A stretch of DNA of 64,000 nucleotides from Litoditis marina (lineage: Eukaryota > Nematoda > Chromadorea > Rhabditida > Rhabditidae), in NCBI GenBank assembly GCA_964036275.1, contig OZ038433.1, positions 10,271,048 to 10,335,047 on the forward strand, in the 5' to 3' direction. Under the pieces are notes generated by a model. The model ran no database searches. It was not told where the DNA came from and saw only the letters and a list, made by a program, of their open reading frames with translations. Both the position numbers and the translations under genes were made by a program. The first letter of the stretch is position 1. Every line of letters starts with the position of its first letter. This document shows, piece after piece, positions 62,801 through 64,000 of this stretch.

Positions 62801-63927
62801 AAAAGGGATCTCGAGTGTGGTTCGACATAAACGAAAAAAAAAAGTTTTTCTAAACGAAAATTGGTGAGAACCTGAGAACCATTATTATAATAATAATCTT
62901 TTACGGCAACTATTTCAGCCGTGTGTTACTTTATTCATATTAATAGTCTAGCTAAGTCAGCCGATGTAGGATTGTGACCGAATGATCTATTCATTGCATT
63001 TTCAAAGAAAATGAGAGATTATAATTGTTGTATAAATAAAATAGTATGGTGTGATCTCGTGATCTATTCGAGTAGAATGTTCTGTTCTAACAACAATAAC
63101 AATAATTTATTGCGGAATCAGAACCAGTACAATAGTTCTCTTGTAATCTAGTTGTTTTGCAGCAAGGGGTGCTGGCGGCTGGCATTAACTGGATCTGGGG
63201 TTTGTCACCAGATGAAAACCGGCAGCTGCAACAGAAGTGCGCCATGAACAATGGACTAGTGGGCGAGATGAAGATGTTCACCTACACTTCGTCGGCAATC
63301 ATATCTGCCAAGTCATTCATAAAGGTCAGTTTGTGGTACTGAAGTTATTTGTTCTCGTGTTTTCTTTGTTTCTAGTTACACATTCAATTTGGTGCACACC
63401 GCTCATTTTTCTTCTTTTTAGCAATCACACATCAGTGGAATCTTTCAAAAACAGCCCGCTTTCTTTGGAACATGTTAAATAACCCAGTTTCTCATTAAAA
63501 ATGGTTATGATTTCCGTTTGTCCAATATTGAGTTGTTTGCTAATGGAAGGCCAAGGTTACTGGAGCATGGTGGCAATATGGCAAGTTGTCAAGATGATAG
63601 CCAGATCGTGTCTGATTCACTCACTTTCTGATCAATATGGCTGACCAACTGTAACACGACAATACTTGACGGACAGACTGACACTGTCCAATTCCAAGTA
63701 GGCAAGTAGCCGAAAGCTGAAAAACCACCGCCCATCACTTCTGGAAAGTTTGCGTATTTTTGTTACAAAACTGCAATGTTTGATATACTGTAGGCATAAC
63801 CCTTCACACTGTTTCAGATATCAGGCGATCCAACAGAGTTGCAGGCTGGTGATAAGAATCGTGAGGGAGTTGTAGAAGCACCAGCTGAACCAATACACAT
63901 ACACGGCGTGGTTGATCTCACGGAAGA
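28752..63927 (+). CDS. Large unidentified protein with repeated ~200-residue modules, continues past the window
   Basis: Forty-three in-frame exons, about 1,890 residues in the window: 28752-28788, 29994-30088, 30528-30606, 30978-31074, 32024-32153, 32702-32777, 33596-33690, 34344-34418, 34918-35001, 35260-35325, 36024-36179, 36596-36713, 44043-44102, 44574-44642, 44965-45024, 45638-45697, 46190-46420, 46958-47955, 48331-48430, 48880-48961, 49703-49814, 50092-50155, 50466-50545, 51139-51309, 52229-52729, 53651-53750, 54044-54125, 54479-54590, 55435-55492, 55831-55910, 56103-56303, 56558-56664, 57791-57863, 58160-58263, 58592-58708, 59407-59626, 59966-60065, 60768-60849, 61225-61336, 61724-61793, 62175-62254, 63163-63324, 63818-63927. 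Start ATG sits in AAACCATGT. The first acceptor of module C could be 59391, but only 59407 keeps frame. I do not recognise the family. SUMO-interaction-like motifs suggest a nuclear role; that is inference. The next exon lies beyond the right edge. Confidence 0.75.
29371..29595. repeat. Dispersed repeat, GGGTGACTTTGTTGG family
   Basis: About 220 bp beginning AAACGGAGGGTGACTTTGTT and ending in ACAAAGTTGCCCGTCG. Relatives at about 53345-53650 and 62302-62495 in later introns of the same gene. Its short open frame is not a gene. Confidence 0.55.
31307..31543. mobile_element. MITE, TATAGTTTGTTCCAC family
   Basis: TATAGTTTGTTCCACCCAC start and GATTGGTGAAACAGAGTATA end, with CTCTACAGTAA / TTACTGTAGGAG inner blocks. 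Intron 4 of the large gene. Confidence 0.7.
31833..31889 (+). pseudogene. Decayed duplicate of exon 5 of the large gene
   Basis: Closely matches 32031-32085 (TGGAGAGGCTGCTTCTCTCA), then runs into a stop at ATATAA. It lies about 190 bases upstream of the true exon and lacks a donor. Confidence 0.65.
32161..32238 (+). repeat. (CT)n microsatellite after a 5' splice site
   Basis: Mostly TCTC repeats with TTTCTC interruptions, starting about eight bases after exon 32024-32153. Long Ser/Leu or Arg/Glu frames through it are artefacts. Confidence 0.85.
34219..34342. mobile_element. TTAA-type MITE that forms a 3' splice site
   Basis: The palindrome ends in GTCTTTCTTTAA, immediately followed by G and then exon 34344-34418. 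The element's terminal pyrimidines act as the polypyrimidine tract and its final A contributes to the AG. Confidence 0.7.
35446..35562. mobile_element. TTAA-type palindromic MITE
   Basis: ATTAAAGAAGGGCAATTATG start and ATTATCGTCCTTTTT end; slightly diverged and shortened. Intron of the large gene. Confidence 0.7.
35677..35841. mobile_element. MITE, AAGTAGTCCG family
   Basis: CATACGCCAGAAAGGTCTGA start and CCTTGCTGGTGTTTG end, AGTAGACCG and AAGTAGTCTG units between. Intron of the large gene. Confidence 0.7.
36242..36298 (+). repeat. (CT)n microsatellite
   Basis: CT repeat with a few interruptions about 60 bases after the donor of exon 36024-36179. Confidence 0.8.
36764..36812 (+). repeat. 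(TC)n microsatellite at the Penelope-like insertion point
   Basis: Pure TC repeat about 50 bases after the donor of exon 36596-36713. The truncated retroelement copy begins at its right end. Confidence 0.9.
36813..38809 (+). CDS. Penelope-like reverse transcriptase, N-terminally truncated
   Basis: Open frame of about 665 codons from the truncation point to TGA at 38807-38809; an apparent start inside the microsatellite is not real. Reverse transcriptase blocks are visible in order: VYSADFSSLFTNLPH with the first catalytic Asp, GIPQGNNTSPLLADLTLSY, and FRYMDDLLLFYN with the YMDD catalytic pair. The GIY-YIG endonuclease that precedes it in the longer copy is missing, so this copy alone is unlikely to be autonomous. 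No stop or frameshift interrupts the RT core here. Confidence 0.8.
39164..39243 (+). ncRNA. Hammerhead-ribozyme-like motif in Penelope-like element, copy 1
   Basis: CTGATGA at 39179-39185 and GAAAC at 39229-39233 are the two hammerhead core boxes. GGCTCGAC after the first can pair with GTCGGAGCC before the second (one bulge) as stem II. GTGTAGTTTCG can pair with CGAACTGCAC as stem III, followed by TA and GAGAG, which complements CTCTC before CTGATGA. The strand order is not that of a standard hammerhead. Hammerheads are known in Penelope-like elements. Confidence 0.5.
39549..39666 (+). ncRNA. Array of short hairpins, five with UUCG loops
   Basis: CTCCTCGG-TCT-CCGAGGAG, then stems CGTC/GACG, ACTCTC/GAGAGT, GTACC/GGTAAC, GCTTTC/GAAAGT and CGCC/GGCG, each closed by TTCG. 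C(UUCG)G is an exceptionally stable RNA tetraloop. It lies in the 5' untranslated part of the longer Penelope-like copy and is absent from the truncated one. Confidence 0.75.
40201..43153 (+). pseudogene. GIY-YIG plus reverse transcriptase ORF, frameshifted
   Basis: First frame 40201-42678, second frame 42671-43153. The N-terminal part has a Cys cluster (CTNNRCLICP), then GIY-YIG landmarks: VIYAI, IQYVGE, RDRMHQHR, and a later ELFWIKLL with the metal-binding Glu. Reverse transcriptase follows. Copy 1 has six A at 38278-38283; this copy has seven at 42621-42627. The extra base shifts the frame just before the YMDD block, so the catalytic pair falls in another frame. The true start is uncertain: the frame is opened by a stop at 40192 and its first in-frame ATG is well inside. 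Confidence 0.8.
43508..43587 (+). ncRNA. Hammerhead-ribozyme-like motif, copy 2
   Basis: Exact repeat of the motif at 39164-39243: CTGATGA at 43523-43529 and GAAAC at 43573-43577. The two copies lie one element length apart. Confidence 0.5.
43722..44042. other. Intron remainder after the retroelement
   Basis: About 320 bases between the end of the Penelope-like copy and the next exon. GC-richer at first (CACCCCCGCGCCGAGTGCC). No gene or known repeat family recognised. Confidence 0.4.
44216..44332. repeat. Palindromic repeat built of CTCGA motifs
   Basis: Bounded by TTAGGGTTGTTAA and TTAACAACCCTAA; interior of ACTCGA / TCGAG units. One copy seen. Confidence 0.7.
44403..44545 (+). repeat. Dispersed repeat, GACGTCTCTTCGGGG family
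   Basis: A segment here (ATATTGATTTCCCCTCTCG... CGCGAATTCGTAATTAACAG) occurs reverse-complemented at about 54795-54930, in another intron of the same gene. Confidence 0.6.
45280..45515. mobile_element. MITE, CATTCCTACTGAGA family
   Basis: Complete copy: TATAGTCTTTTCCATTCC start, GGAATGGTGTGAACTATA end. Between FSFSA exons 3 and 4. Confidence 0.75.
45741..45940. repeat. Palindromic repeat built of GGTTCG/CGAACC motifs
   Basis: CCGAACCGCTATCCGGAACC start and a right half made of GGTTCGGTTCGG units. Begins about 45 bases after exon 45638-45697. Confidence 0.65.
46958..47955 (+). other. Large Ser/Thr/Pro-rich exon with internal repeats and start of module A
   Basis: 998 bases, 332 codons. After an FxFG-like start (PFAAYRGKSSF) come three degenerate repeats of about 40 residues (core GSE/GSK..APV..SPTIS...VVAATTSES). 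A long acidic, Ser/Thr/Pro linker follows, then the conserved module lead LFGVTLTSNEVPRVELKQIP. The long opposite-strand frame here is a shadow. Confidence 0.8.
48115..48287. mobile_element. MITE, AAGTAGTCCG family
   Basis: CATACACCAGTAAGGTTCGA start and CCTTGCTGGTGTATG end. Ends about 45 bases before an acceptor at 48331. Confidence 0.75.
48640..48808. mobile_element. MITE, AAGTAGTCCG family
   Basis: CATACTCCAGCAAGGTTGTC start and CACACCTTACTGTTGTATG end. Inverted relative to 48115-48287. Confidence 0.75.
48973..49205. repeat. Palindromic repeat built of GGTAACC motifs
   Basis: Ends AATTCTATATGTAAACGGG and ACCCGGTTAGTTTTAGAATT. Dense GGTAACCG / CGGTTACC units. Starts only about 12 bases after exon 48880-48961. 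Confidence 0.75.
50632..50715. repeat. Palindromic repeat, GCAGGTCAGAGAGACGCAGG family
   Basis: CGAGAGAGTGTGCAGGTCAG is mirrored by GACCTGCGTGCTCTGTCG. Intron between exons 23 and 24 of the large gene. Confidence 0.55.
51688..51810. mobile_element. Short element of the CACGTGA family
   Basis: CATACTAGAAGTAAATTGAA start with GTCACGTAAAGTTAACATT and the inverse TTTCACGTTGAC. Intron after module A. Confidence 0.6.
53002..53283. repeat. Palindromic repeat built of GCAACC/GGTTGC motifs
   Basis: Bounded by GCCAATTACACATGCAACC and GGTTGCATGTGTAAACCGCC. Intron of the large gene. Confidence 0.75.
54795..54930 (-). repeat. Dispersed repeat, inverted copy of 44403-44545
   Basis: CCCCGAAGAGACGTCACACG and TTAATTACAAATTTGCGC match the complement of the earlier copy. 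Intron of the large gene. Confidence 0.55.
56670..56808 (+). repeat. (CT)n microsatellite flanked by a duplicated splice donor
   Basis: Long CT tract. The 19 bases around the donor (GATCTCACGGACGACGAGT, near 56648) are repeated after the tract at about 56819, where the donor reads GTGAGT. The second donor would change frame. Confidence 0.85.
56855..57033. repeat. Palindromic repeat built of CTCATGAG motifs
   Basis: GGCGGCGTAGAAATCC start; several CTCATGAG units; GAGGGATTGTCAG end. Intron of the large gene. Confidence 0.65.
57225..57331. repeat. Palindromic repeat built of GAATTG motifs
   Basis: Bounded by AGAGTGGTTAA and TTAACCACTCT, interior of GAATTGAATTGG and CCAATTCC units. Single copy seen. 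Confidence 0.7.
57596..57723. mobile_element. TTAA-type palindromic MITE
   Basis: TTAAAGAAGGACGATTATG start and CCACAATCGTCCTTCTT end. Intron of the large gene. Confidence 0.75.
58279..58378. mobile_element. TTAA-type palindromic MITE, shortened
   Basis: TTAAAGCAGGACGATTATG start and ACAATCGTCCTTCC end, with a reduced centre. Starts about 15 bases after exon 58160-58263. Confidence 0.7.
58384..58556. mobile_element. MITE, AAGTAGTCCG family
   Basis: CATACCCCAGTAAATCTGTC start and CGGACCTTACTGGTATG end. Directly follows the previous MITE and ends about 35 bases before an acceptor. Confidence 0.7.
58716..58923 (-). mobile_element. tRNA-derived SINE close to a 5' splice site
   Basis: Reverse-orientation SINE beginning about eight bases after exon 58592-58708. 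It carries the complement of the B box (GGAATGGAACC) and the A-box-like block. Confidence 0.7.
59003..59305. repeat. Palindromic repeat, AGCAACC variant
   Basis: GTGTAATTGGC at the end; AAGCAACC and GGTTGCTT units replace the ATGCAACC of the sister family. Its left end lies near the SINE's right end. Confidence 0.65.
59645..59865. repeat. Palindromic repeat built of GCAACC/GGTTGC motifs
   Basis: GGTTCACACACGCAAC start and GGTTGCATGTGTAA end; begins about 18 bases after a donor. Confidence 0.65.
60092..60352. repeat. Palindromic repeat built of CGAACC/GGTTCG motifs
   Basis: GGTGCATTCCATCCCGAACC start; left arm CGAACC units, right arm GGTTCGGTT units. Begins about 27 bases after exon 59966-60065. 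Confidence 0.7.
61849..61972. mobile_element. TTAA-type palindromic MITE
   Basis: TTAAAGCAGGACGATTATAT start and AATCGTCCTTCTTTAA end, both with TTAA. Intron of the large gene. Confidence 0.75.
61975..62160. other. GC-rich patch in an intron, nothing identified
   Basis: Short GC-rich stretch (GACGCCCGGGAGCGGTGAGA) directly after a MITE. No gene or repeat family recognised. Confidence 0.3.
62302..62495. repeat. Dispersed repeat, GGGCGACTTTGTTGGGTG family
   Basis: AAACGTAGGGCGACTTTGTT start and AACAAAGTCGCC end. Relative of 29371-29595. Confidence 0.6.
63818..63927 (+). other. SUMO-interaction-like exon after module C
   Basis: Same place and phase as exon 56558-56664. Starts ISGDPTELQAG and ends HIHGVVDLTEE, again a hydrophobic core plus acids just before the donor. 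Confidence 0.6.
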
Positions 63928-64000
63928 GTGAGTCAAATATATGTATTTATTTATTGATTCAGTCATTCACACGCAAGACTGTGAAATGCATAATGGAAAC

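Larger units (their letters stand above)
59407..63324 (+). other. Repeated module C
   Basis: Seven exons with the same phases as A and B but more diverged sequence: FGVTLTSDRVPSVEMKQLA; YKDLINFVNVCLARTNNTLI; LRLTLSRLPKWPGLFFNVEG; GCRLESKVLLAFVKFLLDV; CKLVLDAVCRILQQ; FDEIVWWYWNADNGLFRDSL; NNGLVGEMKMFTYTSS. Confidence 0.75.

Overview
Eukaryotic nuclear DNA, most likely from an invertebrate animal. Every gene I can support is split into many short exons with GT-AG junctions. The recognisable proteins are animal-type: an SLC22-like carrier, a dithiol glutaredoxin, and HGS/Hrs with VHS, FYVE, UIM and a C-terminal LISFD clathrin box. Introns and spacers are packed with tRNA-derived SINEs, short palindromic elements and a Penelope-like retroelement. 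I cannot name the species. Exon borders were set by eye from splice sites, reading-frame continuity and protein resemblance.

Layout. (1) 14-214, + strand: last exon of a gene that starts left of the window. (2) 2755-10974, - strand: SLC22/major-facilitator transporter, 13 exons found, first coding exon not found. (3) 13083-15043, - strand: complete four-exon glutaredoxin with a CPYC active site. (4) 15798-27741, - strand: complete 20-exon HGS orthologue; the exon lengths sum to 2229 nt (742 aa plus stop). (5) 28752 to beyond the right edge, + strand: a very large gene, 43 exons seen, that I cannot assign to a known family. It starts about 1 kb from HGS in divergent orientation. It encodes three clear copies of a module of about 200 residues, and its first exons look like a fourth, old and diverged copy because intron phases match step by step. 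Between them lie tandem FSFSA exons, Ser/Thr/Pro-rich linkers and SUMO-interaction-like VIDLTDDE / VVDLTEE motifs.

The intron at 36714-44042 of the large gene holds two head-to-tail copies of a Penelope-like element, one 5'-truncated (36813-39377) and one longer (39378-43721), next to a (TC)n microsatellite. The GIY-YIG endonuclease lies N-terminal to the reverse transcriptase, as in the permuted Chlamys-type clade. The longer copy has a one-base frameshift in an A run. The unit also carries a hammerhead-like motif in an odd strand order and, in its 5' region, a row of hairpins mostly capped by UUCG loops.

The background repeats deserve attention. Several families are short palindromes built by iterating one motif (GGTTCG/CGAACC, GGTAACC, GCAACC/GGTTGC, CTCATGAG, AAGTCATT and others). 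Elements ending in TATAG sit within about ten bases of several 5' splice sites, and one TTAA-flanked element supplies a 3' splice site. Several exons have decayed partial duplicates in neighbouring introns.
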